The notes: generated from the letters alone by a model not told the origin. A stretch of DNA of 64,000 bases from Gordonia sp. X0973 (GCF_013348785.1 NZ_CP054691.1:2666001-2730000); one strand, 5' to 3'. Shown: positions 40,549-51,259, counted from the first letter of the stretch. Numbers and translations are program-made.

Positions 40549-41717
40549 TAGACCGGCATCGACGGGTCGACGGTGTTCGCCCACGCCGTGATGCCGCCTT
40601 GCAGGTGAGTCGCATCGGCGAATCCCGCGCCCTTGAGGATCGCGAGGACCTCCGCCGACCGCACACCCGTGCGGCAATACAGGACAACCGGGCGGTCCTG
40701 CGGGATCTTTCCCAGCGCATCGCCTGATTCGAACTCGTCCTTCGGGATCAGTGTCGCACCGGGCAGATGCGCGATGTCCCACTCGACGGGTTCGCGGACG
40801 TCGATCAATGCCAGCGGCGCCCCGCTGGCGACGCGCGCCGCCAACTCCGCCGGAGTGAGCGTCGAGCCCGCCGCCGCGGTCTGCGCCTCGTCGGAGACGA
40901 CGCCGCAGAAGTCGTCGTAGTCGATGAGCGCGGTGACCTTCTCGCCGGCCGGGTCCTTGCGGATCTTCACGGTGCGGAACGTCATTTCGAGGGCGTCGTA
41001 GACCATCAACCGGCCCAGCAGTGTCTCGCCGATCCCGCAGATCAGCTTGATCGCCTCGGTGCCCATGATCGAGCCGATCGTCGCGCACAGGATGCCCAGC
41101 ACCCCGCCCTCGGCGCATGACGGCACCATCCCGGGCGGAGGTGCCTGCGGGTACAGGTCGCGATAGTTGAGGCCGCGTCCGTCGGGCGCGTCCTCCCAGA
41201 ACACCGACACCTGGCCCTCGAAGCGGTAGATCGACCCCCAGACGTATGGCTTGTGCGCGAGGATCGCCGCGTCGTTGACCAGGTAGCGCGTGGCGAAGTT
41301 GTCGGCGCCGTCGAGGATCAGGTCGTAGTGGCCGAACAACTCGACGGCGTTGGTGTTGTCCAAGGCGAATTCGTGCAGGTTGACGGTGATGAGCGGGTTG
41401 ATCTCGAGCATCGAGTTCTTGGCGGAGACCGCCTTGGAAACACCGATGTCGGACTGGCCGTGGATCACCTGCCGCTGCAGGTTCGACTCGTCGACGACGT
41501 CGAAATCGACGATCCCGATGGTTCCGACCCCCGCGGCCGCGAGGTACATCAGCGTCGGCGATCCCAATCCGCCGGCTCCGATGACCAGGACCTTCGCGTT
41601 CTTGAGCCGCTTCTGACCGGCCATTCCGACGTCGGGGATGATCAGGTGCCTGCTGTAGCGGGCCACCTCCGCGCGACTCAACTCCGCCGCGGGATCGACA
41701 AGCGGCGGGAGCGTCAT
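40545..41717 (-). CDS. moeZ: MoeZ/MoeB adenylyltransferase-sulfurtransferase
   Basis: 390 residues. N-terminal ThiF/E1 domain (VLVIGAGGLGSPTLMYLAAAG at ~45, ATP site; two CxxC-type zinc positions near CAEGGVLG) followed by a C-terminal rhodanese domain (~290-390) with active Cys in VVLYCRTGVRS. It activates the C-terminal glycine of sulfur-carrier proteins and transfers sulfur for molybdopterin, thio-metabolite or cysteine synthesis. Matches Rv3206c in place. Its start overlaps the DUF3152 stop. Confidence 0.92.
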   Translation of the reverse strand: MTLPPLVDPAAELSRAEVARYSRHLIIPDVGMAGQKRLKNAKVLVIGAGGLGSPTLMYLAAAGVGTIGIVDFDVVDESNLQRQVIHGQSDIGVSKAVSAKNSMLEINPLITVNLHEFALDNTNAVELFGHYDLILDGADNFATRYLVNDAAILAHKPYVWGSIYRFEGQVSVFWEDAPDGRGLNYRDLYPQAPPPGMVPSCAEGGVLGILCATIGSIMGTEAIKLICGIGETLLGRLMVYDALEMTFRTVKIRKDPAGEKVTALIDYDDFCGVVSDEAQTAAAGSTLTPAELAARVASGAPLALIDVREPVEWDIAHLPGATLIPKDEFESGDALGKIPQDRPVVLYCRTGVRSAEVLAILKGAGFADATHLQGGITAWANTVDPSMPVY

Positions 41718-42739
41718 GGGAACGGCCAGGGGTTGGGTCGGCAGCTCAACGTGCGGTCGGCGTTCATCTGTGGATCAAGGGCCATGATGTCCTTGTTAGC
41801 CGTTCCGAAGGATTGCTGCATCATGATGGGCGCCAGTGCCCCGTTCTGCTTGCACGGCTCATGCTTGGCGTAGCCGATGCCGTGCCCGACCTCGTGGTTG
41901 ATCTGGTACTGGCGGTAACTGTGGATATCGCCGGCGAACGGGATCGCGCCGCGCACCCAGCGCGCCTCGTTCAGCAGCACCTGATGGGTCGGCGGGTAGA
42001 AGCAGGACGTCTGCAGTTTGATCTGGTAGCCGCACAGTTCGCGCGTCGTGTTCGTCGACGTCAGCGTGATCCTCAGGTTGGGCTCCTGCCCGGCGCCCAC
42101 GCGTTTGAACGAGACCTTCCCGCCACCGATCCAACTGTGCCGGTTGGCCAGCGTCGCGTCGACCATCGACGCGAAGGCGGTATCCCCGGAGAAGTCGCTG
42201 GGGATCAGCCCGTCCTCCACTTCGACGGTGTAGGTGAACTCCTGCGGGCCCTTGCCGATCTTCTTCGTCGCACCCTTCGTCGGCACGACGTGATAAGTCT
42301 TGCGCCCGTCGCGGGTGAAGTGCCCGTCCGGTGGAAGCGCGCCCACCGGTAGGTCCGACTCCGGGATCTGCTGGGTCGGTGCGCCGACCGGTGCCGACTC
42401 CTTGCCGATGGCCGTGTTACGCCCCCCGTCGGGGGAAGCATGCCCGGAAGCACCGTCGGCGGTGCCGCCGCGCACCGACATCACCAACAGGACGACGGTG
42501 AGAATGCCCAACACCGGAATGGCATAGGCGCGCCACCCGTAGGTGGAGATGAAGCGGCTGATCGGGTTGCCCGCAGCCACGGCCTGAACGATGGGCTCGG
42601 TGGGCGGATCCCAGGTCGCGCGCAGCGGTTGTCCGGGTTCGGCGCGCGGGATCGGAGGACGGCGGTAGTCCGCTGCACGTGCCGCATCGCCCGGACGGGG
42701 ACGCGGCACGCCAGAACGGCCGTTCTCGGATCGGTTCAC
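41714..42739 (-). CDS. DUF3152 membrane-anchored zincin-like protein, Rv3207c type
   Basis: 341 residues. Pro/Arg-rich cytoplasmic N terminus, one membrane helix at ~71-89 (AYAIPVLGILTVVLLVMSV), and an extracytoplasmic domain. Near residue 285 it carries HEVGHGIGYAKH, a full HExxHxxGxxxH metzincin-type zinc motif, with cysteine pairs nearby (CGYQIKLQTSC, HEPCKQ) that may form disulfides. A secreted-face metalloprotease is likely; the substrate is unknown. Overlaps moeZ by 4 bases. Confidence 0.88.
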   Translation of the reverse strand: MNRSENGRSGVPRPRPGDAARAADYRRPPIPRAEPGQPLRATWDPPTEPIVQAVAAGNPISRFISTYGWRAYAIPVLGILTVVLLVMSVRGGTADGASGHASPDGGRNTAIGKESAPVGAPTQQIPESDLPVGALPPDGHFTRDGRKTYHVVPTKGATKKIGKGPQEFTYTVEVEDGLIPSDFSGDTAFASMVDATLANRHSWIGGGKVSFKRVGAGQEPNLRITLTSTNTTRELCGYQIKLQTSCFYPPTHQVLLNEARWVRGAIPFAGDIHSYRQYQINHEVGHGIGYAKHEPCKQNGALAPIMMQQSFGTANKDIMALDPQMNADRTLSCRPNPWPFP

Positions 42740-42842
42740 TCGTCAACTTTCTCACAGCCCGCGCGTCGTTCCGCGCAGGCGGCGCCCAACACGACCAGGT
42801 TACCGAACGGGGCGTCGCCCCCGCGGTAGTAGGCTGCTGGCC

Positions 42843-43487
42843 ATGACATCGACGGGCATGACTCCCCCCGCGGGCCGCAACGGGACCAGGCTCCCCCGCA
42901 GCGCGCGCAGGTTGCAGCTCCTCGATGCGGCGAGCGAGATCTTCGTCGAACGCGGCTACCACTCTGCGGGAATGGACGAGATCGCCATCCACGCGGGGGT
43001 CTCCAAGCCGGTGCTCTACCAGCACTTCCCGTCGAAACTGGATCTCTACATCGCGGTGGTCGATTCGCACGCGGACAAGCTGGTCACCGCGATCAACGAC
43101 GCGCTGCGCACCAGCACCGACAACCGGATGCGTGTGCGGGCCGCCGTCGAGGCCTTCTTCGATTTCGTCGACCTCGACAATTCGGGCTATCGCCTGATCT
43201 TCACCTCCGACGCCAAGGACCCGGCGGTCATCAAACGCGTCGAGGGGGCGATCGAGGCGTGCGTCGACGCCGTCTACGAACTCGTCATGCACGACTCCGG
43301 ATTCGACCCCTACCGCTCGCGCATGCTGGCGGCCGGGCTCGTCGGGGCCAGCCAGGTCAACGCCCGCTACTGGATCGACGCGCACCGACCCGTCGACAAG
43401 CAGGTCGCGGTCGACACCACGGTCGCGCTCCTGTGGGGCGGCCTTTCGCGGGTGCCCTATCAGACGGTCGAGCGAGCGCAGCAGTAG
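42843..43487 (+). CDS. TetR-family regulator, Rv3208 type
   Basis: 214 residues. Helix-turn-helix at ~30-65 (AASEIFVERGYHSAGMDEIA, HAGVSKPVLYQHF). The C-terminal domain resembles regulators paired with DUF3107 and DUF3152 in mycolata. Divergent from DUF3152 with about 100 bp between, so it probably controls both directions. The ligand is unknown. Confidence 0.88.
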   Translation: MTSTGMTPPAGRNGTRLPRSARRLQLLDAASEIFVERGYHSAGMDEIAIHAGVSKPVLYQHFPSKLDLYIAVVDSHADKLVTAINDALRTSTDNRMRVRAAVEAFFDFVDLDNSGYRLIFTSDAKDPAVIKRVEGAIEACVDAVYELVMHDSGFDPYRSRMLAAGLVGASQVNARYWIDAHRPVDKQVAVDTTVALLWGGLSRVPYQTVERAQQ

Positions 43488-43506
43488 CCGCGGCGCTCGA
43501 GAAGGA

Positions 43507-43740
43507 CTACTTGGACCCGAAGCCGACGCGGCGCACCTCGGCGCTGCCGACCTCGGCATAGGCGATCTTCGCCGCCGGGATGAGGAAGCGCGACCCGCGA
43601 TCGTCGACTAGGGTCAGCAGCTCGGTCTTGCCGGCCAGCGCCGACGACACGGCCTCGAAGGTCTTCTCGCTGTCGTCGGCCACCTGCACGGCCAGCTCGC
43701 GGGGGCTGTCGATGATGCCGATCTTCACTTCCACGCTCAT
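43507..43740 (-). CDS. DUF3107 family protein (TB9.4 type)
   Basis: 77 residues: VEVKIGIIDSPRELAVQVAD at the start and RFLIPAAKIAYAEVGSAEVR at the end. Highly conserved small cytosolic protein of actinobacteria (Rv3208A). Function is unknown. It marks the left edge of the conserved block before the lower-GC island. Confidence 0.88.
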   Translation of the reverse strand: MSVEVKIGIIDSPRELAVQVADDSEKTFEAVSSALAGKTELLTLVDDRGSRFLIPAAKIAYAEVGSAEVRRVGFGSK

Positions 43741-43814
43741 GGTCACGAGCCTAGCCGAGACAGGTTGGCACACAGCGCCCCGCGACGCTCGTTTCGCCGA
43801 GAGCAGAAGCGACG

Positions 43815-44384
43815 TCACGTCTGTGGCTCGTCCGCCTTGGCCCGCCGTCGGGCGATCGTCCACGACGTGATGATGGTCGCGAGATAGACGAGGTACGGAA
43901 GCACCAGGAACAACACCGGGTAGATCAGGATCGGCCATGCGAGCGCGGCGACGCCGACGAACAAGCCCGACCCGATTTGCCGGAACGGAGTTCTCGGCAC
44001 CGCGAACAACGCCACACCGATCACGACGACGATAACCATGAAGGTCCCGCCGTGGTACCAGCTCGGCGGGTGAAAGTGATCGTTCACCACCGACAGCTGC
44101 ACGTTGTACAGGACCGAGACCAGCAGTCCGATCGGCCCGTAGTACTTCCAGAACACCTCCCACGCCCGTCGGCCAAAGCTGTAATGCTCCGCGAACTCCG
44201 GGTCCCACAGAGGTCGCGCGCCGGCGACACCGGCCACACCCAACCACATACCCCCAAGGCTGAGGAGGTCCGTAAGCGGCGAACCCGACCTATCGTTCCC
44301 AAAGAATTTGAGGCCAGAAATTAGAAGCGCAAGAATGAATATGCCCGGCGTCAGCGCATTCCTTATTCGAATGTCTTGAATCAT
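43815..44384 (-). CDS. Polytopic membrane protein, candidate immunity protein
   Basis: 189 residues with about five membrane helices (ALTPGIFILALLISGLKFF, LGGMWLGVAGVAGA, IGLLVSVLYNVQLSV, FMVIVVVIGVALFAV, and a long hydrophobic C-terminal pair). The start at 44384 is preceded by GTGAGGA about 10 bases upstream; a longer frame to 44567 would overlap the toxin gene. It lies 13 bases after the toxin stop on the same strand. By analogy with type VII toxin loci the product may block the toxin at the membrane, but no immunity family is recognised. Confidence 0.65.
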   Translation of the reverse strand: MIQDIRIRNALTPGIFILALLISGLKFFGNDRSGSPLTDLLSLGGMWLGVAGVAGARPLWDPEFAEHYSFGRRAWEVFWKYYGPIGLLVSVLYNVQLSVVNDHFHPPSWYHGGTFMVIVVVIGVALFAVPRTPFRQIGSGLFVGVAALAWPILIYPVLFLVLPYLVYLATIITSWTIARRRAKADEPQT

Positions 44385-44397
44385 ATTTATGGCGTCC

Positions 44398-45900
44398 TCA
44401 CCACGGTAAGGGAAAAGGAGGGAAAAATCGTGGCCGTATGTCAGCCCTCGGAACAATTGGACTTTCCGCTCCCCTCTCAGGATAATTGTGCGGCCCTCTC
44501 CCGCCGTCTGGACCTGAGGCATCTGTAGGGTTGTCAATTGTTCCCATCGGCACACCTGGACGAACAACCTCTCGATACTCCGGGGTATAGCCCGGTTTGC
44601 CGATCCACTCTTTCCGATAGAACTCCGGCTGATGCGCCTCCGGGCCGTTTGATCCGCTACCGATATCGTGATGATAGGGAAGACTCAAGCTGGGCCCCAA
44701 ACTGTTACCCAATGCTGCCTTATCTACCGCAATGGGGGTAACACATCCGTCGGGAGCAGTTCTATAGGCTTCGAACCACGGATAGTTCGTCCGCGTACCG
44801 TCTATCCGTGGACCATGATCAGTGGGAGTAACCGCTATATCTCCGTTAACCGTTGTGTATCCAGGTTTGACGTTGGCCATGACTCCACCCAAACCCACAG
44901 GATCATTGGCGTCGTATCGGATTCGTACAGCGCCATTTGCAGCCTGCATTACACTCGCACGCGGAGTACCGACTTGCACGTCGCCAGGACTCCCATCGGC
45001 ATTTTGCACGACCGACGGATTCTGACGCATTACGACAAGTCCATTCTCGTAGTCGATGTAGGTTGTAACTCGAGTGTGATCTGGCGAGAAGTTTGGATCC
45101 GGCCCGCGATTGTCCCCCATGTTCCGACTAAAAGCGCCACTTCCAGACGGATCGGTCACATCCGGTTCTTTGATAAAATGATTAGTTCGAACTACCCCTT
45201 GTCCCGGAACTGGGCGAATTCGGGTGACAGTAATATTCGCATTCTTGCCCTTGTACTTCGGATCCTTGCTAGTTGGGTCTAGCGCCGCAGCCGTGGCAAG
45301 GTCTACAGGCGACAGAGGACGGTGCCCCGTGAGCTTTTCAAACTGATGCTCGCCTCGCACGACTGCAGCGTCCACAATCTTGCCGAATTGAATACTCATC
45401 TGGCTGTGAATCGCTGACAACTTTTGCCGAGTGTCGTTGTCGGCACTCTCCACTTCTCCAGCCTTTGCGACAATATCGCTTTGCAGTTCGGCTCGGCGAC
45501 GTTCGTCAGCTTCACTAAGGTCGCCCTCCTTTGTCACCGCAAGGAACTCCGTTACCGTGAAGCCCTCGCCTTCAGCGTCAGCGATCAAGGACTTCGCCTT
45601 TGTCAACGGCGCCTCAATCGCGTGGTAGCCGACGTCCATCTCTGTTGCAGCCCGGCCGAGAGTGTCAGTCATTTGACGAACAGTAGATCTGTCAAGGTAC
45701 GCCGTGTCTTGCGCGGCTTCGGCGGCCGGACCGGTCCAACTCACACCGGAGACGTTCGACACTGCCGCCACATAACGTACAAATAGAGACTCGGCTTTGT
45801 CTGCCATCTTCCGCAGCCCCGTGGCCATATGCAGAAGCGGAGCTGGATCGAAAGCCTCGAGGTCAGATCGCGAGGGCGTCACGACTCCGGAGCTTTCCAT
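44398..45900 (-). CDS. WXG-headed putative type VII-secreted polymorphic toxin
   Basis: 500 residues. The N-terminal ~130 residues are helical, with SWTGPAAEAAQD near residue 55 (a WxG turn) and a long coiled region, as in LXG/WXG effector heads recognised by ESX-type secretion. Residues ~200-500 form a distinct domain (GVVRTNHFIKEPDV, DHTRVTTYIDYENGLVVM, NYPWFEAYRTAPDGCV) with no recognised nuclease or other catalytic motif. Codon use and GC are clearly lower than in neighbours, a sign of transfer. It overlaps the WXG100-like gene upstream by 22 bases. Confidence 0.75.
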   Translation of the reverse strand: MESSGVVTPSRSDLEAFDPAPLLHMATGLRKMADKAESLFVRYVAAVSNVSGVSWTGPAAEAAQDTAYLDRSTVRQMTDTLGRAATEMDVGYHAIEAPLTKAKSLIADAEGEGFTVTEFLAVTKEGDLSEADERRRAELQSDIVAKAGEVESADNDTRQKLSAIHSQMSIQFGKIVDAAVVRGEHQFEKLTGHRPLSPVDLATAAALDPTSKDPKYKGKNANITVTRIRPVPGQGVVRTNHFIKEPDVTDPSGSGAFSRNMGDNRGPDPNFSPDHTRVTTYIDYENGLVVMRQNPSVVQNADGSPGDVQVGTPRASVMQAANGAVRIRYDANDPVGLGGVMANVKPGYTTVNGDIAVTPTDHGPRIDGTRTNYPWFEAYRTAPDGCVTPIAVDKAALGNSLGPSLSLPYHHDIGSGSNGPEAHQPEFYRKEWIGKPGYTPEYREVVRPGVPMGTIDNPTDASGPDGGRGPHNYPERGAESPIVPRADIRPRFFPPFPLPW

Positions 45901-46228
45901 TCCGGTAGCCCGGCGTGATAAGCCTGCGCTATGGTGGCCGCATTCGTCTGGTCCGTGTGCTCATATTTCTGGGCCACCGAGCGCATGACGGCACTGACGT
46001 CGTCGAGGCGCTCCACCAGTGCAGACTTCAGCTTCGTTTGAGCGTCCGCCGACAGCTCGACAGCCTCGCTGACCGACTTCAAGCGACCCGATACTCCGCC
46101 GGCCATCCCGAAAGGAAGTATCGGGAACACAGCCATCCCATCCACCGAAAGCTCTGCGACTCGTTTGCAAGTCCGCGCAAGGTGCCTGACAGTGTCCGCA
46201 GGTTTTCCAAGTCAACGTTGAAGCTCAT
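45879..46228 (-). pseudogene. Frameshifted WXG100-like small secreted partner
   Basis: The frame from the ATG at 46228 (MSFNVDLENLRTLSGTLRG) reads to a stop near 46078. The expected C-terminal part (GGVSGRLKSVSEAVELSAD, then AVMRSVAQKYEHTDQTN) lies in another frame ending at 45879. One indel around 46140-46150 would restore a ~115-residue ESX-type partner. Either the gene is broken, or there is a programmed frameshift or a sequence error. It heads the operon of the putative toxin. Confidence 0.65.
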
Positions 46229-46312
46229 CGTGTTGCCAACCTCTCACGTACGGGCGAGTCGGCGCAGCCTGCGTCTGCGTTGGCGACGACTCGCTTCGGG
46301 TGGCCAGTAACC

Positions 46313-46957
46313 CTACCCCAGCCCCAGATCAGCCATGCGTTGCGCGTGACGCTCGGTGACGGAGTCGAAGAAGCGGGAGACCTCGGCCAGGTCGGTGGCG
46401 CCGCCTTCGAAAAGGAGGTCGGTGACGTCCTCCTCCTCGGCCAAGACCCACTGCGTGTGGGTGATCGCCTCACCCAGCAGTCGACGACCCCACAGGGTCA
46501 GCGGCCAGCGCAACTCGGGCTCGGCCGCGACCCGGGAGCGAACCCAGTCGCGGGCGAATTCGGAATTGCCCGTCTCCGACATCACCGTCGACACCACCGC
46601 GCGCGCCTCGTCGGGCAGTGCACCGGCCAGCTCGCCGTAGAAGTCGGCGGCCAATCCGTCGCCGACGTAGGCCTTCACCATGACCTCGTCCCACGTCTTC
46701 GGGTTGGTGGTGCCGTGATAGCGGTCGAAGACGTCGAGGTGTGCGAGGACCTGCTCCACCGGGTCGATACCGCGCTTGACCAACTCGGCGGCCAGCTCGT
46801 CGTAGTGGTTCATCTCCGACGCTGCCATGCGTCCGATCGCGATGCGGCTCGCCACGTCGGGGGCCATCGCGGACTCGGTGATCAGCCGGTTGTGCGCGGC
46901 GTACTCGCCGGCGATGAGGACCGAATACAACTTGGCGATGCCGGGGTTGGAGTCCAT
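46313..46957 (-). CDS. Ferritin-like (MiaE-like) domain protein, Rv3210c type
   Basis: 214 residues. Helical bundle with carboxylate/His metal-ligand candidates: LIAGEYAAHNRLITE, RMAASEMNHYDELAAEL (E-x-x-H), MSETGNSEFARDWV, and a terminal HTQWVLAEEED. The fold group contains tRNA-hydroxylase MiaE, but actinobacterial members are of unknown substrate. Divergent from the rhlE gene. It closes the right side of the low-GC island. Confidence 0.85.
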   Translation of the reverse strand: MDSNPGIAKLYSVLIAGEYAAHNRLITESAMAPDVASRIAIGRMAASEMNHYDELAAELVKRGIDPVEQVLAHLDVFDRYHGTTNPKTWDEVMVKAYVGDGLAADFYGELAGALPDEARAVVSTVMSETGNSEFARDWVRSRVAAEPELRWPLTLWGRRLLGEAITHTQWVLAEEEDVTDLLFEGGATDLAEVSRFFDSVTERHAQRMADLGLG

Positions 46958-47158
46958 GCCTGTGATGGTAGACGGGGACCGAATCGCCCGACCAAGTACA
47001 CTGCTACCAGGTGCCACGCTGGCCAGACCGGCAGCGGCACCGTGAAATGTGCGCGCATCGCTCCGCACGCGACCCCCAGCCGGGAGGACGCGACACGTCG
47101 GAGCCGGCCAAACCGACGGTGCGCGCGAAGCAATCCGAGAGGTTTTGGACAACCACAT

Positions 47159-48739
<1,581 letters not shown>

Positions 48740-48754
48740 CCGGACCGTCACTCG

Positions 48755-50014
48755 ATGCGACCACTGCGGCGACGGCCGATCGACTTCGCCGTCAGCGCCG
48801 TCATCGTCGTGGCGCTGGTCGTCGTCGCGGTTTTCGCCTGGCACGCCAGTTCCGCGCGCCGCACCACGCTGTCCCCGGCGACGGCCGCACCGACGACGCC
48901 GCCCTATCCGGACCGCACCCCGGCGCGGCTGGTGCCCCGCTGGCATGCCGCCTCGACCGCGACCCGGTCACCGCAGGTCACCGACACCGTCGTGCTCACC
49001 GGTGACGACGGGGCCGTCGTCGCACATGACCCGCACACCGGTCGTGAACTGTGGCGCTACCACCGCGACATCCCGCTGTGCGCACTGCTCGCGGCCTGGT
49101 CCCCGTCGACCCCGACCGCGCTGGCGGCCTACCGCAACTCGCGGGGCTGCGGCGAGATCACCGCACTCGACGCCGACCTGGGCACGCGGCGCGCGACGCG
49201 CAGCTCCGACGCCGACCGCGCCATCGCCCTGCGATCCGATGGCGGCTACGTCCTGGGCATGGGCACCACCCGCTTGGAGACGTGGGGCTCTAACCTGGTG
49301 CGCGGCATCGAGTACGGCCGCGTCGACGCCCCGGTCAAGCCGGATCGCGGCCCCCGCACCGGAACCGGCTGCGAGTTCTCGTCGGGGATGACCTCGGGCG
49401 ATCGCGTCGCCGTCATCGAGCACTGCGACGGCGACCCCGGCTTCCGCCTCACCGTCCTCGGCGCGGTCCTGGACAAGGACGAAAAGATCACCCTGTACGG
49501 GTCGTCGGTGATCACCAGCGGAACGGCCTTCGCGGCACCGACCATCGTCGCCATGTCGGAATCGGCGATCGCGGTGTACGACGGCGGCGAGAACTCGCCC
49601 GAGCCGGCACCGCCGACCATCCGCGTCTTCAACTCCGACGGGGCCGACACCGCGCGGCAACCCGTCCCCGGCCCCCGGACCCCACCCACGGCGGCGACGA
49701 GTGTCACGAGCGACGGCTTGACCTCGGTGTGGACCGGACAGGCGACGGTGGTACTCGACGGCGACTCGCTGCGCCCGCGCTACACCGTGCCGCACACCCG
49801 CGGCCCCGGCATCGTCGTCGGCGGTCAGATGATGGTCCCCGACGACCGCGGCTATGTGGTCGTCGACCCGGCCACCGGGCGCCGCGTCGGAGAGCTGGCG
49901 GTGCCCCGGGCATCGAACGGAAAGGCCGCCGAATCAACCCCGATCAACCCGGCTTCGCTGGGCGACGTGATTCTGGAACAGGTCGGCGACACCGTCACCG
50001 CGTACGGCCCCTAG
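48755..50014 (+). CDS. Membrane-anchored PQQ-like beta-propeller protein, Rv3212 type
   Basis: 419 residues. N-terminal membrane helix at ~10-32 (FAVSAVIVVALVVVAVFAW), then repeated blades with GDDGAVVAHDPHTGRELWRY and ATGRRVGELAVP patterns typical of PQQ/WD40-like propellers. No catalytic residues are recognised. Located outside the membrane. It follows rhlE by 15 bases and may be co-transcribed. Confidence 0.82.
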   Translation: MRPLRRRPIDFAVSAVIVVALVVVAVFAWHASSARRTTLSPATAAPTTPPYPDRTPARLVPRWHAASTATRSPQVTDTVVLTGDDGAVVAHDPHTGRELWRYHRDIPLCALLAAWSPSTPTALAAYRNSRGCGEITALDADLGTRRATRSSDADRAIALRSDGGYVLGMGTTRLETWGSNLVRGIEYGRVDAPVKPDRGPRTGTGCEFSSGMTSGDRVAVIEHCDGDPGFRLTVLGAVLDKDEKITLYGSSVITSGTAFAAPTIVAMSESAIAVYDGGENSPEPAPPTIRVFNSDGADTARQPVPGPRTPPTAATSVTSDGLTSVWTGQATVVLDGDSLRPRYTVPHTRGPGIVVGGQMMVPDDRGYVVVDPATGRRVGELAVPRASNGKAAESTPINPASLGDVILEQVGDTVTAYGP

Positions 50015-50021
50015 GAACCGT

Positions 50022-50816
50022 TCACTCGGTGAGCGCGAAGGTCTGCAGCGCCTTGCCCTTTTTCCAGTGGTTCCAGAGGTTGGCCGCCAGCTCGCGGTAG
50101 GCCAGCGCCCCCTTGTTCTTGCGCCCGCGCAACACCGACGCGCCCGAGGCGGAGGCCTCGGCGAAGCGGACGGTCCGCGGGATGGGCGGGTTGATCACCG
50201 ACAGGTCGTAGCGGTCGGCGACATCGGCGAGCACGTCGCGGCTGTGCGTGGTGCGCGCGTCGTACAGCGTCGCGATCGCCCCGAGCAGCGTCAGGTCCGG
50301 GTTGGTGATCTGCTGGACCTCGGTGACCGTCCGCAGCAGCTGGCCGACGCCGCGGTGCGCGAGCGTCTCGCACTGCAGCGGCACCATCACCGAATCGGCC
50401 GCGGTCAGCCCGTTGAGGGTGAGCACGCCCAACGACGGCGGGCAGTCGATGAGGATCACGTCGAAATCCTGGGCGACCTCGGCCAGCGCCCGCTTGAGCG
50501 CGTACTCGCGGCCCGGCCGCATCAGCAGCAGCGCCTCCGCCCCGGCCAGGTCGATCGTCGCGGGGAGCAGCGTCACGCCGTCGTCGGTGCTCAGCAACGC
50601 GTCGGCGATCTCCTCCTCGCCGAGCAGCACGTCGTGCACCGAGACCTGCAGCTGGTCGGGATCGTGTCCGAGGGAGAAGGTCAGACAGCCCTGCGGATCG
50701 AGGTCGACGACGAGAACCGAGACGTCCAGGTCGGCCAGGGCCGCGCCGAGCGACACGGTGGTCGTCGTCTTGGCGACGCCGCCCTTCTGGTTGGCGATCG
50801 CGACGGTGTGAGTCAT
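50022..50816 (-). CDS. ParA/Soj-family ATPase, Rv3213c type
   Basis: 264 residues. Deviant Walker A KGGVAKTTTTVSLG (~10), Walker A' DLDPQGCLTFSLG, and Walker B ILIDCPPSLGVLT. No ParB is adjacent and the chromosomal parAB lies elsewhere, so this is an orphan positioning-type ATPase, perhaps for a polar or cell-cycle protein. It is followed by a start 6 bases from the small membrane gene. Confidence 0.9.
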   Translation of the reverse strand: MTHTVAIANQKGGVAKTTTTVSLGAALADLDVSVLVVDLDPQGCLTFSLGHDPDQLQVSVHDVLLGEEEIADALLSTDDGVTLLPATIDLAGAEALLLMRPGREYALKRALAEVAQDFDVILIDCPPSLGVLTLNGLTAADSVMVPLQCETLAHRGVGQLLRTVTEVQQITNPDLTLLGAIATLYDARTTHSRDVLADVADRYDLSVINPPIPRTVRFAEASASGASVLRGRKNKGALAYRELAANLWNHWKKGKALQTFALTE

Positions 50817-50821
50817 GGCCC

Positions 50822-51259
50822 CTACCTTACGGTTTCGTCGTCTTCGTCGTCGGGTGCGTCCGGGGCCAGCGCTCCCCCGGCGGCCCACTCCACGGCCGGT
50901 CCGGTGAACAGCGCGACGAGGGTGCCCAGCGCCCAGAACGCGAGCGGGACGCCGAGGGCGGGCAGATGGCTCTCGGTCAGGAGCGAATAGGCGACCGGCA
51001 GCAGCAGGAGTTGTGCGACGACGGCGATCCCGCGCCCCCACCGCTTGCCGCGCAGCAGCGCCAGCCCACCGGCGAGGAGGGCGAGCCCGATCAGCCCGCA
51101 CCACATCGCCAGGCCGTAGCCGCTGGCGAAGCTCTCGTGGTGCCCGCCGAGCGCACGGATCACCAGGACGGCGGCACTGATCAGGCCGACGACGCCCTGC
51201 ACGGCGATGGAGATCCCCGCCCACCGGACCGATCGCGGGGCGGCCGCACTCGATTGCAT
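50822..51259 (-). CDS. Four-helix small membrane protein
   Basis: 145 residues with about four membrane helices (GISIAVQGVVGLISAAVLVI, GLIGLALLAGGLALL, GIAVVAQLLLLPVAYSLL, ALGTLVALFTGPAVEW) and an acidic C terminus DDEDDE. No family is recognised. First gene of an operon with the ParA-like ATPase, which suggests a shared process at the membrane. Confidence 0.78.
   Translation of the reverse strand: MQSSAAAPRSVRWAGISIAVQGVVGLISAAVLVIRALGGHHESFASGYGLAMWCGLIGLALLAGGLALLRGKRWGRGIAVVAQLLLLPVAYSLLTESHLPALGVPLAFWALGTLVALFTGPAVEWAAGGALAPDAPDDEDDETVR

Noticed and set aside
44668..45282. Plus-strand frames opposite the putative toxin
   Set aside because: No ribosome-binding sites and no continuity; the minus frame of 500 codons is uninterrupted with a WxG head.
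44398..45300. Nuclease or NAD-glycohydrolase assignment for the toxin C terminus
   Set aside because: No HNH, DUF4185, TNT-type or other catalytic motif could be recognised, so the activity is left open.
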